Source: Cynocephalus volans
Lineage: Eukaryota > Chordata > Mammalia > Dermoptera > Cynocephalidae
DNA length: 64,000 bases
Assembly (NCBI RefSeq): GCF_027409185.1
Contig: NC_084466.1
Coordinates: 70,538,501 to 70,602,500 of the forward strand
Direction of reading: 5' to 3'
This document shows positions 46,226 through 57,837 of this stretch, in pieces. The notes below the pieces were generated by a model, which was not told where the DNA came from, did not search any database, and saw only the letters and a list, made by a program, of their open reading frames with translations. The translations under genes were made by a program, and so were the position numbers. Numbering within the stretch: the stretch's first letter is position 1; each line of letters opens with the position of its first letter.

Positions 46226-48334
46226 ACAAGGTCTGTGACTAGCCCTTGGCCTTGACTGTTTGTTTAGATGTGATTAGAAAATCCCTTTTGATTTACAATT
46301 CTTGGGCAAATTGAAGCACATAATTTTTTAGCCTAATTCCCAGTGCCTAGCCCACATCTCACTAGTACAATTGTCTTGGACTTAGACATTCTCTTACACT
46401 CAGTGTCTAGTTCCTTGTCCTGATACAGTAACCCCAGCATACCCCTCCTGCATTCACTTTCACCTCTAGCTCCACTTGTTGAGATTTAGGCTTCCAGAAT
46501 GCAGCACAGCACTGTCCGGCCTCTCCTCCCTTCTCCTGTCTCACCCTCTTCCATGCACGCTTCCTGCCACATGGTTTCCTGGGGGTTCAAATCTCCAACT
46601 AAATGAGGAAAGAAAATTACACATGGGGTGAGAAGTTATGAAGAGACAGTCCTGTGAACCCAAAAGAAGTGTCCATACACCTGCATGGTGTCCACACTGT
46701 CTTTGCTTAGAATAGACTTTGTATCTCTGAACCAGGACACAGCACTGGGAAAGTTACCACAAATCTCCAGACCTTGTCTAAAACAGTCTGTTCAATTCTA
46801 TTTCAGCTGGAAAAGTACATTCAGGCTAACAACTTTGATTTCATTTTCACCCCATATATGTCATAATTGGAGGCATTTCTTCCAAGATTCTGGCAATATG
46901 TTGGCTGTCAGCTTTAGTTTTGCACAAATGTTCATTCTTTTTGCTGTCTTTATGGTTATTTGAGCAGGAAATTAGGGAAAGTTGTGTCAGGATCTATTAG
47001 CCAAATGATTTTGAATCAGAAATCTACTGCTGATTTTATTTTTAAATACAATTTTGTCTGCAACTATTACCAATTCGTAGGGTCCTATTTCACCACATTG
47101 GCAGCAAAATTTTGATTATTTCTCTCAAGTAAACATTCTAAAAATCTTCATCAGACTATGCCGAGGCCACCTGTTGAAATTCTTCATTTGTTTGGCTTTA
47201 TGAAACTCTGCTCATTTGTTTTTGGAAGTCAGTCTGATCTGACTTAAACTATAAGACTCAGAAACATCTTTGAAATCAGAAGTCTTGGTTTGTAGTCCCT
47301 TGTTCAGAACCGCTATTTAGGACTCCTTTATGTGAACTTATAAAAAAATTATTGCTTCATCAAGAAACTTTTCTTCTCTGTATTATTCAATTGCTATATT
47401 ATGCTAATTTTTGTTGAACAAAGCACTTTACCATCATTTGCCAGAAATTTGTCAAAATAAATACAGAAATGTACAATGCTAGTGATAGGAATGGTTTCCC
47501 TTAGAGTTGTGCACTGTGTAACCTGTACAACTGAACATGACAACCCTGCTCCTGTGTTCTTGTTCTTGTGAAAACTAATCTTAGACATCAGAAGAGGACT
47601 TATGGTTAAAGATAGTAGATTGAAGAACTATTTATTCTCCTGATGGCTTACTAACGCAAAAGTAAAAGAAAAAACTTTCATGGCATTTGTCCACAAGAAC
47701 AAAAATAGCAGGAGGAAAAGAAATGGTAGTGAAATTATTGAATCTAGAAAGCAAAAAGGATGAATGATAAATGACACAGCAGCAATTAAAAATCTGAATA
47801 CTCTACTGCCAGTGGGAAAGGCTGAGAAGAATGTCATTTGCATTGTGCAGCTCTCCTAAAGTTTAGAAATTGGCAGCACTAGATATCCATGGATTTGATA
47901 ATGACAGTAGAGCTGAAAACAGGATGGTTATTTGATAGTCTGTGTAAGAAACATTTAGATTCCTTATTCCTTATGCAGCTCCCACTTAGCACAGCTTGAC
48001 CTTGGCATTTCCCCACCTTGGTGGAAGCCTGGTGGCTAGTTCTCAGGACCAGATAAAAAAGAGGGTCTCTAGAATAGGGGACATCAGGCACTGTTGAGGA
48101 TGGTAATGCCTGTTGAAAACAGATGGTTGAAGTCAAACCCATCTAGCTATTGAATGTTGGGACCATAAATCCTCTATTACCACTCAGCTCCCAGAACACC
48201 TGCAGCCAGGCTTATACCCTACGGAGGGGTGGGGGTTGGGAGCAGGGGAGAGATGAGAGTTTTTCCACTTGAAATCTGAGCATCCCAAGAAAAAGAAGTC
48301 TGAAGATATAGACATCATGGGATTTCAGACCCAC
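46226..48334. other. Unassigned sequence
   Basis: No gene or clear repeat. A G-rich run lies at 48226-48248, listed separately. Confidence 0.35.
48226..48248 (+). repeat. G-quadruplex-type motif
   Basis: Four G-runs (4, 5, 3 and 4 G) separated by T, TT and AGCA fit the usual G3+N1-7 pattern on the plus strand. Confidence 0.7.
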
Positions 48335-48960
48335 ACTCTCCTGTGTGTCCCAAAGGTGGAAGTACCAGCCACACACAAAGATGCCTTTCAGCTTTTAAGG
48401 ACCTCTTTCTTAAGTATGAGCGACAACTGAGGATCACCAAGTATCTGAAAAAAGTCCCAACCATGAAGAAGAGAGATCAACGCTCACAAACGGCAAAAAT
48501 CAACTTGCAAGAAACAGAAGCTATGCAGGAAGTTGAAAAAGAACACTATCGATATCCTCTGAGAGATCAGAGAAGGTAGCTGCATAAAACACAATAAAAG
48601 GATATTTTTCTTTAAAAAGAACATTCTGAGAAAAAAGAACCCCTGTAGATTAAAAATATCATAAAAGGAATGTAAAACTCAATAGAAATGTTGGACTGCA
48701 AAGCTGAGAAATATCTGAAAATGTAGACAAAAAATAAGAGAGAAATAGGAAAGAAAAGAGAAGAAAATTAGATCAGTCTAGGATGAACACTATTGAAAAA
48801 GAGGAGTTCTGGAAAAGAGATTAGAGAAACTGGGAGAGTTGGAGAGGAATAGCAATAAGGGCACAGAAAACTAAAGAAACCAAAACCAAGGCAATTACTA
48901 ATTCCAAGAAGAATATAAAGTTGTACAAAAAAGTTGCATTTCTCACATGACTTGGTTATA
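48335..48960 (+). mobile_element. L1M/HAL1-like LINE fragment
   Basis: AAAAATATCATAAAAGGAATGTAAAACTCAATAGAAATGTTGGACTGCAAAGCTGAGAAATATCTG, AATAGGAAAGAAAAGAGAAGAAAATTAGA and GTTCTGGAAAAGAGATTAGAGAAACTGGGAG follow an old LINE-1-related (ORF1-region, HAL1-like) sequence that I recall. The 78-codon open frame at 48343-48579 is Lys/Glu/Gln-rich, in keeping with a coiled-coil ORF1 relic, but is too short and diverged to call a gene. Confidence 0.5.
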
Positions 48961-51042
48961 AACAGCATTTACATGGTAATGATGACATAATCGCTGATTG
49001 TGTAGAACATGCATAGAAGGTGGGGGCTAAATGTGGTAAAAAAGAGTAAACCCTGTCCTTCTATAATGGGGCATCAAGAAATGCCTCAAACTAAAAAATG
49101 AAGAAGTATGTTATTTAGAGATACGAATATGAAGATACTTAAAGTGAAAACGGTAATTATTTCAGAGCAGGAAAAGGGCACAGTGTGGAGAATGCAGTTG
49201 TCTTTTGTTTTGTTTTGTTAACTATTTGATTATCCAAATTATGTAAAAGTATGCTTTTGATTTTTTTTAACCAAAAAAAATTTAAAAGCTATGTAAATAG
49301 AATTATGAAAGGAGAATCATGGACAAGTATAAGGGGGAGATAAATAGAAAGGTATTAAGGAAAGAAAGACAACTGCATAAAGGAAAACAGAGGAAGAGAC
49401 CAGCCACCTTTATCCCAGTCCCCCGGATTATGCTGGGGTGGGGTTGGGGAAGCAGTGAAAATGGAGCACATTGACAGTTCCATGCAGGTGGATGCTGCCA
49501 AATACCAGCTGGCTATCCGGTCCTGTTAAGAATGCAGCTCCCAGTAATACACGATGTGAACTGTTTATAGAGTTGGGAAGGAGAAAGGGTGGACACCATG
49601 TGGAGGTAGGCTGCATTGGAAGAAGACGTAGGAAAGAGAGATCTCATGCCCCACTGCACCTGCCTGAGTCCTTGCTAGCCTTCCCGCTCCCCTCCCCCAC
49701 CCCTCCCCCCTCCCCCTCCCCCAATGTGGTGCTACTTGCTCTCCTCCCATTCTGGAACTGGGGGTACCTGCTGCCGCTCTTATCTGATAATGAATTCTAT
49801 AACCATTCTGACAGCGTGGGAAAGTCCCTTTTCTCTTAGTTTCAATATAGCCAGGTTAGTGTTTCGAGAGTCTGTACAGAGAAAGCACACTAAAAAGAAC
49901 ATAACAACTTGCGAAAGTATGAAGACATTTTCTTTCCAAAGCCCAGGCACTTTCTTCAACTATCTGGTCACAGATTGGCGTGGCCTGATTGGCATCCTGT
50001 TTAAAGCACCAGCTTCATTTCCAGCTTTGACCCTATCTCAGAATCTCTGTCTGGATCATACATTTCCTCAGATGGGAAAAAAAGAGTATTGTGGAATTAT
50101 ATACTAGGAAGGGAGTTGCTGGAAATCAAACTACAATGAAAAAGAAAAGAAAACAGATGTAAGTGATTTTTTAAAAAATAAATTATTCAGGGAAAACTGT
50201 GTAAGTACATTATTACTTTAAAAAGGTCTCAAGTTTTTGGTCTTAAACTCTAAGAAGAGTACTTTCCCCATCTACTTCCTTCTCAACTGTGGTAGAAGAT
50301 TGGCTCATGTACAAAAGCAGAGATTTAGAGATCACTTTTGACAGAAAAGTGATCACAGTCAGTAGATGTACACTCTCTCCCAGCACCTTCATGGGCAGAA
50401 AGGCCACATTGCTAAATGCTCTCTTTCCAATGATACCTTCCAGATCATTTCCCACTACAAAGTCTGTTGATTCTCTCACAGTACACGTGACTGCAACATT
50501 CAAAGAATTAAGTAATTTTCAGTTGACCACAAGAACATTATCTGTTATGTGGACTATTCATGAAGACACAAGGCCTGCTTTTTCAATTACCTGACAGGAC
50601 ACAGACTTTCAAAGCTAGCTCAAGAAAAGATGAAATTGTGCTGAACATAAGAAACAATAGGTTTTTGATAGTAAATGTCCTTGAATGTGAATTTCTGGTG
50701 AAATTCCAGAGGAAATGTCAACATTTAGTCACCTTTATTTGTACTATTTACACCTGTTCTTTCCATCAGCATGAATACATTTTATGTTGGTTACGCTTTA
50801 AAATGATCAGATACAAAAACACAAGGAATGGGCTGGTGCTCACATTTCTTTGTCTAGCAATGCATGGTGTGTCAGATTTTGCTAGGAGAGCATCTCAAGT
50901 GAACAAGTAAACAGGCATGCTATAGTAGAACAGGATTCCAGGGTTTTCTATTTTTGTTTTTTAAATACGTTAGGAGATGAGCCTTCATCCCAGAAACATG
51001 CAGAAAGGAAGTTATGTTTAAAATTTCACGGGCTTGTATTTT
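48961..51042. other. Unassigned sequence
   Basis: No confident repeat or gene. It holds a strong C-run block (49689-49722, listed). 50250-50900 has open frames of 86-116 codons on both strands without recognisable domains. Confidence 0.35.
49689..49722 (-). repeat. Strong G-quadruplex / i-motif tract
   Basis: The plus strand has six C-runs of 4, 5, 4, 6, 5 and 5 separated by single T or A. The minus strand is therefore a six-run G-quadruplex motif with one-base loops, the most stable kind. No promoter or gene start is visible nearby. Confidence 0.9.
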
Positions 51043-51125
51043 CCTGCTTGTCTATTTTTACTTTTGTTACCTGCGCTTTGGGTGCCATATCCATAAATTC
51101 ATTGCCAAGACCAATGTGTCTTTTC

Positions 51126-51157
<32 letters not shown>

Positions 51158-51998
51158 GTTTTATCTTTTCTGCTATGTTATTTTAAGTGTGTATGAAATT
51201 TGAAATCATGATACCAACGTTGCCAAATGTTCAGTAAATCATTTTGAGATGTTTTGGGAAACTTTCTGTAAATATTCATTTTATTATACTGTGGTATTCT
51301 TCTGATACTCCTCATGCTGTTGCTGTTGTTTTTAATTTACTTATCTTAGAACAAAAAGATTGAGCCAGACAGTGTTTGCCAGCAGTTTCTTCCTTTTGTT
51401 TTCTTCTAGGAGTTTTATAGTTTCAGGTCTTACACTTAAGTCTTTAATCCATTTCAACTTGATTTTTACATGTAGTGTAAGATAAGGGTCTAATTTCATT
51501 ATTTTGCCTGTGGATATCCAGTCTTCCCAATACCATTTGCTGAAAAGTCAATCCTTTTTTTATTGAATATTCTTGGCACCCTTGTTAAAGATCAGTTGTC
51601 TGTATATGTGTGAGCTGATTTCTGGGCTCTCTATTCTGTTGCGTTGGTCTATATGTCTGTCTTTATGCCAGTAGCATACTGTTTTAATTACTGTAGCTTT
51701 ATACTATATTTTGAAATCAGAGAGTGTGATGCCTCAAGCTTTGTCCTTCTTTCTCAAGAATGATTTGGCTATTTGGGGTCCTTTTTGGTTACATACAAAT
51801 TTTAGAACTGTTTTTTCTATCTCTGTGAAACGTGTCATTGGAAGTTTGGTAGGTATTCATTGAATCTGTAGATAATTTTGGGTAGTATGAACATTTTAAC
51901 AATATTAAATCTTACAATCCATGACCATGGGATGTCTTTCCATTTATTTGTGTCTTCTTTAATTTCTTTTATCAATGTTTTGTAGTTTTCAGTGTACT
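51043..51998 (-). mobile_element. LINE-1 ORF2 fragment in inverted orientation, split by a duplicated segment
   Basis: 51043-51114 is reverse-complement L1 (TTTTTACTTTTGTTACCTGCGCTTTGGGTGCCATATCC ... ATTGCCAAGACCAATG), and L1 resumes at about 51386 (TTTTCTTCTAGGAGTTTTATAGTTTCAGG) and continues to about 51998. The 271 bp between are copy B of the duplicated segment. Together the L1 parts cover several hundred bp of ORF2 C-terminal to the reverse-transcriptase core, with no usable frame. The L1 meets a same-class 3' UTR in the opposite orientation at about 51998. Confidence 0.88.
51115..51385 (+). repeat. Duplicated segment, copy B (inserted in an L1)
   Basis: Direct-orientation copy of 45938-46225, shorter by 17 bases, which is accounted for by the A/TA tract. 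It interrupts L1 sequence cleanly: L1 ends ...AAGACCAATG at about 51116 and resumes just after ...TTGCCAGCAG at 51385, with only a few L1 bases missing. About 97% identity outside the simple tract. There is no flanking target duplication, so it did not arrive by standard retrotransposition. Confidence 0.93.
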
Positions 51999-52285
51999 AG
52001 GGAGATCCCACTTATATGAGTATGAGGTATCTAAAATAGTTAAACTCAGAATCAGAGTAGATTGGTGGCTGCCAAGGGCTGGGGGAACGGAAAATGGGGA
52101 ACTGCTAATTAATGGGCATAAAAACCTCAATTATGCAAATGAATAAGTTCTAGAGATCTGCTGTACAACAACATTGTCCCTATAGTTAACAATACGTTGT
52201 CGTACATTTAAAAATCGAAGAGAGTAGGTCTCCCAGTAAGTGTTCTTACTACAATAAAATAAAATTTAAAAAAATTTTTAAAAAA
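51999..52285 (+). mobile_element. LINE-1 3' UTR and A-rich tail
   Basis: CCCACTTATATGAGTATGAGGTATCTAAAATAG, GTAGATTGGTGGCTGCCAAGGGCTGGGGGAAC, ATTATGCAAATGAATAAGTTCTAGAGATCTGCTGTAC, TATAGTTAACAATACG and GAGAGTAGGTCTCCCAGTAAGTGTTCTTACTAC are the ordered 3' UTR of an L1MA/L1MB-like element on the plus strand, ending in AATAAAATAAAATTTAAAA. It abuts the inverted ORF2 piece, as in a 5'-inverted insertion. Possible decayed target duplication: GGGCTTGT (51030-51037) and GGGCTTAT (52290-52297). Confidence 0.82.
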
Positions 52286-53535
52286 CCAAGGGCTTATGAA
52301 CTCCCTTAAAGCCATTTGTGGCCTCTTAACTATTGAATCTGAAGTCTGTATTTCCAAAATAAAGAATAGGCAACCGTGAGTTCTTGCTAAGGTAATTTTC
52401 AAACCCTGTATAACAACAAAATTTCTAGTGGCTAACCAATGTCTGTTCCAGGGTATGTTCTAGTCAAGGAGACAGCATGACCTTTGCAATGGGACCTCAA
52501 GGTTTCTATGTGGCAGCCATTGCTCAATACTGAGGCCTGACTCATTTACTGAGGAAAATTCCCACGCCTCAAAGGGTTGCTTCAAAAGACTGTAAAACCA
52601 GGACAATGGGCAGAGAAAATCTGTTAAAAAAAAAAGAGAGAGAGGATGTCTGTTAAATAGAAGAGTGTGGCTGTCACCTAATTCACAGTTTACAGCTGTT
52701 GTGACAACAAACAGGATGTCAGGTTGCACCCCTTTTAGAGGGTGTGTAAATCAAAAGAAGTGCTGTTGTTACCCTAAACAGCACCAGAGAGTCCAGCTTC
52801 CATCACAATTCACCAAAAAGGACTAGATGGTTACTATCCTGGAAGCCTAGAACAGCAAGATAATGTTCATTATCCCGGAGGATTCGAATTCTTTATCCAA
52901 TGACCAACAACAGTCTGGAATGGGTGGTGATCTCGGACAATTTGTGACACTTGACTATTTTTCCCAGTCCTTTGTCACTCGATATAACCATTGGCTTAGC
53001 TCTGTGTGCAATGTAATTTGAGCTGAGCATTTCCCATGCTTTTAACATTCAAATTAGTTGGTTCCTCTTAATGTTGTTATTCTTTGATTTACAACTCTCT
53101 TCGTTCTCATATTAGTTTGAATTCCTGCAGCTCCATTCTCTGGTAGATGATGCTCTTGAATCCAATTTTATGAGCACTTTTAGTCTAGGAGACAAGATGA
53201 CAGTCCCAGATGGCTGATATTTATTAAGGAAGCTGGGATGATACAGTGCCACTGCTCTTATACTGATTTGGAACAGAATATTAAAAAAGGCAAAAATGCC
53301 TTTTCTATATCAAGGACATCATCTGATAATAAACTTAACAAATGATCAAATGAGTAATTAGCATTAAATGTTTTTGGCTTCATAGCACAGGGGAATAATC
53401 CTAGAAAAGGGCAAGCATTGTGAGCTCTACACCTGTGTATAAACCTGGTCATAGATCTCTTAGAAGAAAATTACTTTAAAAAATCATATTAGACACATTA
53501 AACCTTAGTTATTAGCTAGCCAGAGGCAATACATT
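52286..53535. other. Unassigned sequence
   Basis: No repeat or gene recognised. An A-run with GA repeats lies at 52625-52644. Confidence 0.35.
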
Positions 53536-53805
53536 TGAAATTTAAAGTCTGTCTTCTAATCACTATCCAGCGAGTAGTTTGTTCTGTGACTTTAGGCGAA
53601 TCATTTGACCTCTTAGTGGTTCACTTTTCTTCATCTGCCAAGTGTGCGCATTAGTGTGAGCAGTCACGGAAATTATCATGAAAGCCTTGCAAACTACTGA
53701 TGTAAATTAATGCTGTCTTTCTTTTATAAGATGTGGTTGCTCATCTGCAGTTTGACACATAGTCGGCAACACGCTAAATGTTTATTACAATTATGAGTGA
53801 ATAAA
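53536..53805 (+). mobile_element. MIR SINE fragment
   Basis: AATCACTATCCAGCGAGTAGTTTGTTCTGTGACTTTAGGCGAATCATTTGACCTCTTAGTGGTTCACTTTTCTTCATCTGCCAAGTG fits the MIR core in order, and TAGTCGGCAACACGCTAAATGTTTATTA its 3' end. Confidence 0.65.
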
Positions 53806-54860
53806 TGAATGAACAAATAGATGGTCCAACTGTGCATTGCCATATTTTTCATGCGGGCAGCCCTAGAACTTCTTACACTATAATGCCACCATCCTAGCTC
53901 AGGGGCCATCAGATGATCTTTCCTCTCTACGACTACCCTCCAATTCTCCTTCCTCTTTTCTTTCCTATTCCCATTTCCTTCCTTAGGACACCTTTCTCTT
54001 CAATCTGTCATTCCCCAAACCATCCTCACCTACGTTTCCTCATTCATCTCAGTACCAGTCCAAACTAGTTCAAGGTTGGTCTGCAATGGCAAGACAGATA
54101 AAAATGGACAGTCACTTATCCAAAGATCCTAGAGAAAGAATATTAGAGTCAAGCAGTGGTGCTCCAACTGTCTACCTGTCTTTTCATAATAATCCAGTTA
54201 CCAATAACTGACTCAGTGAAGAAGAGAGGATATTTCTCAAACATGCAACATTCATGACCTCCAGGAATGCTCTGGAATAGGTGATCACATGGACACTATA
54301 AAAGAGAAACATTTTTCTGGCTCTAGGGGACCAGAAATTTGCTGCATTGTAAAGCTTCACAACTACCCTGTGGCTCTGCCATTCACAGTGCAGGTTAGTC
54401 TATGGCAGTATGGACTCAGCCTCTAATTTTACGTAGGCTCTGTAAGCTTTCCTTGAAGCTCAAGTTTTCCAACCAAAACAATAAAGTTATTGTTATCTCA
54501 AAACAACCAAAAATGTGTTCTCTTTTTTTGACTACTGAATTTGCAATAGAAATTTCAAATATTCTCTGAGCTTCCCGGATGTAGTTATAGCTTCCAAGTC
54601 TCATTTTAGCTTAAATTTCAAACTTGCACAAACCTGGAAGAAATAATTAATAGAACACCAAAGGCCAAACAGAGGTGGCTTTATTGACAATAAAATGTAA
54701 CTATGTTTGTAAAACAACCTTTAGACAAAAAGCTTACAAGCTACAGAATTCTGTCCTTTTTGCCCTGTGACCCAATGCAAAGTCATGACCCAAATGTCTC
54801 ATGGTATAATAATCTTGTCATTGCAAGAGACCTCATAAAGCACCTGCATGATGGAGTCAG
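53806..54860. other. Unassigned sequence
   Basis: CT-rich at 53930-54010, otherwise nothing recognised. Confidence 0.35.
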
Positions 54861-54965
54861 GGCTGGAGGGCTGGAAGGAAGTTTGGAGATCTTCTGGAAG
54901 ATGAAACCAAGGCCTTGAGAAGTCAAGTGACCACGATCAAGTGCTTTGCCAGTAAGCAACAGCTT
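54861..54965 (-). mobile_element. MIR-like fragment
   Basis: GATGAAACCAAGGCCTTGAGAAGTCAAGTGACCACGATCAAGTGC resembles reverse-complement MIR or MIR3 (gatgaggaaactgaggcccagagaggttaagtgacttgccc). Confidence 0.45.
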
Positions 54966-56524
54966 TCAGACATGGAAAGTAAAGTTTAATTCTTGTTATT
55001 CAGTTAATAGGTATATGGTTTGATAGGCTACTTAATTCCCACCACCATTAACCAGATTCAGTTGTTTCTTTTAATTCAAAAATGGTACAAGCATTTCAGC
55101 ATTGAGTTTTTTTTTTTTTTTTTAATGCCCCTTTCTGAGTAGTTCAGTCTTCAACTCCCTTGCATTTAAGACCGATTTCAGGAATCTACTCCCTTTTCTC
55201 CTGATTTTAAATAAAAATGCCCTTAAAACCATTGGAGTCCTCTGAATCCAGCGGACGAGAGAGGGCAGGAGACGGTAGAGGAGGCACACCCACTCCTTAC
55301 CTGCTTCAGCCTAAAGGGAAAACACTCTGTTTCCACCCTCATCCATTTGCAAAAACAAATCGCATGTTCCCACATGGATGTCAGGGGCAGGGAAACACAG
55401 TCCCTAATGGACGGTCACTGCCCAGTGACAACCCCATACCACTGATGGGGCGTTAGTTTTTGGAGACATCCAGCCATCTCTGTGGCATCCCCCCTCTCCT
55501 CTCCTACTCTATCACAGCACCCTGATTCTTTCACAGCTCGTGACATGAGCTAAGGATAGGGATAGTCCAAGGGTAGATAGAGCTGCAGGCATCCCCGGAT
55601 CTTAACCAACATCAGCAGGATTTCTCTCTCTCTCTTCCCGTTTCTCGGCATTGTTTTCTTCTTTGTTGGCTTCCATCTCAGGCAGGCTCTCACTGCATGC
55701 TGGCCTAGGTGCCCAAAAGAAGCTTAGAGCAAGCAATCTCAGAAGAAAAAGAAAATAGTACGATCATCTCCCTCTCTCCCATGATATCCATAGCAATCCC
55801 TGAAAATAAATCTGGTTGATCTTACTTGAGACCTGTGCTCACCGCTGAACAAGTCGTATGTTCAGGAGTAGGGGGTAGTCTGGTCACCCTCCCAGGGCTG
55901 AAGAGGAAGGGTTGTGGGATTTGTTGCTGAGCAGGGCTTTGGGAAAGAGCAGTTTCTGAAAGGAAAAGATGTTGGACATGCAAGAAAGTACCGGCAGGCA
56001 TGGCAGTGAGTGAGCACAGGATGTAAACAGATGTGTGACTTGTGAATTTGTTTATTATTATTCCTTCCTGCCATTGTTAGTTCTCTCCTACTCTTTAATA
56101 TCTTATATCTTATTTAATAACACATATCTGCTCATATAATTCTCATTTTGGTTTATAAGAAGAAAACTATAGTTCTTGTTTTCCCTCATTATACTACAGA
56201 ATTTCCTCAGTTAAGGACCACGTCATTCCTTTTTAAAAACTTTAATAATGAGGTGTTACATAAAAAATAAATGTTGACAAATGTTTTGATGAGGGAATCA
56301 TTTAAAATACCTATAAAATAAGAATTCAATTGTAATTATTTTCATTTTGGAGGATGGTGTTGATTTTTTGGACCTTTAACGTGTCTTCTCATCTGTGTTC
56401 ATTCTGTCTGCTACGGTGACTGCAAGTTTCTCAGGATACCAGGAAGGTCACATATGGACTCCTCATAGGTGCCAGACATCTCATTTTTTCAGATCTGTAC
56501 CATTTATATGGTACTTAGACTGAA
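54966..56524. other. Unassigned sequence
   Basis: T-run at about 55107-55123, otherwise no repeat called. 55217-55456 has a 79-codon open frame with no recognisable domain. Confidence 0.35.
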
Positions 56525-56801
56525 GCATTGGTTGATTGATTCATTTATTTATTCAAGAAAAGTTATGATTGTTAATATTGTTAATATTAACTATTAGCAC
56601 CTACGATAGGCTTCACACACGGGGCCAGTCGCTGGGGGTGCAGCCATGAGCAAGGTGTGCCCTGCCTTCCCAGCATGTACAGCCTGACAGAAGAGACAAA
56701 ATCCAGTAACCACCAACAGAGAGTAATGACTCTTGTGAAGGAGGATCCACAGAGGTCTGTAGACCACAACCAGAGGCCACAGCTGGTGTAAGAATGCAGG
56801 G

Positions 56802-57260
56802 TGTACTAGTTTCCTAGGGCTGCCATCACAAATCACCAAAACTTTTGATGGCTCTAAAAAATAGAAATTTATTCTCTTACTATTCTGGAGGCCCCCAAAT
56901 CAAGGAATTGGCACGATCATACTCTCTCCAGAGGCTCTGTGGGAGAATCTGGGTTTCTGACATCTTCTAGCTTCTGGTGGTTACTGGCTTCCTCGGCTTG
57001 TGCCCACATCACTCCAATTTCTACCTCTGTCTTCATGTGGTCTTCTCCTCTGGCTACCTTCTCCTTTGTGTGTCTCTTATAAGGACACTTGTCATTGGAC
57101 TTAAGGTCCACCTGGATAAACCAGGATGATCTCCTCATCTCAAGATTCTTAAACTACTTACATCTGTAAACACCCTTTTTCCAAATAAGGTCACATTCAC
57201 AGGTTCCAGGGATTAAGATGTGAACGTACCTTTTTGAGGGCCACCTTTCTGCCCACTCTA
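56802..57260 (-). mobile_element. Solo MLT1 LTR (ERVL-MaLR), antisense, nested in L2
   Basis: The plus strand starts TGTACTAGTTTCCTAGGGCTGCC and runs through AGAAATTTATTCTCTTACTATTCTGGAGG, CTTATAAGGACACTTGTCATTGGACTTAAGG and CCAAATAAGGTCACATTCACAGG, ending near CTGCCCACTCTA. This is MLT1 in reverse complement, without internal sequence. Confidence 0.88.
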
Positions 57261-57837
57261 GAGGGCTAGGCTGCTTGAAGCTAGTCAACATTAAAGCTGA
57301 GGTCTGAAGGATGAGTAAGCGTCTGGGGAGTCGAGGCTGGGGGAGTGCTCCAGACTGGGAACAGCATGTTCAAAGCCTAGAGGCAACAGCATGGTGCAAT
57401 CAAGGAACTGGGAGAAGTTCCTTTTTGGCCTTAGCTCAGAACACTATAGAAATAAAATAGAGACAAGCCTGGAGAGGGGGGCAGGAGCCAAATTGTTCGT
57501 AAGCCACATGAAAGAGTTTTGAGTTTATCCTTAGGCAATGGGAAACCACTGAATGTTGTAAGAAGAGGAGAGATATAATCAAATATGCGCTTCTGGAAGA
57601 TCTCTGGTTGATATATGGGAAATAGATTAGGAGGGATCTAGAGTGGAGGCAGGGAACCACTCTGAGAAAGTTATTACTGTAATCCAGTAGAAAGAATGGA
57701 AATGGTTAGGATAATCATAGAAAGAAATAGCTGGATCCAAGGTATACCTAAGGTAGAAATGGCAGGTCACGCTGATGGATTGGATGTGGAGAGGGGAGAG
57801 AGAGGGAGGCACGAGGAATGACATGCAGATTCCTGAG

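Noticed and set aside
48343..48579. 78-codon Lys/Glu-rich frame as a small gene
   Set aside because: It lies at the start of an L1M/HAL1-like fragment and is better explained as a relic of that element.
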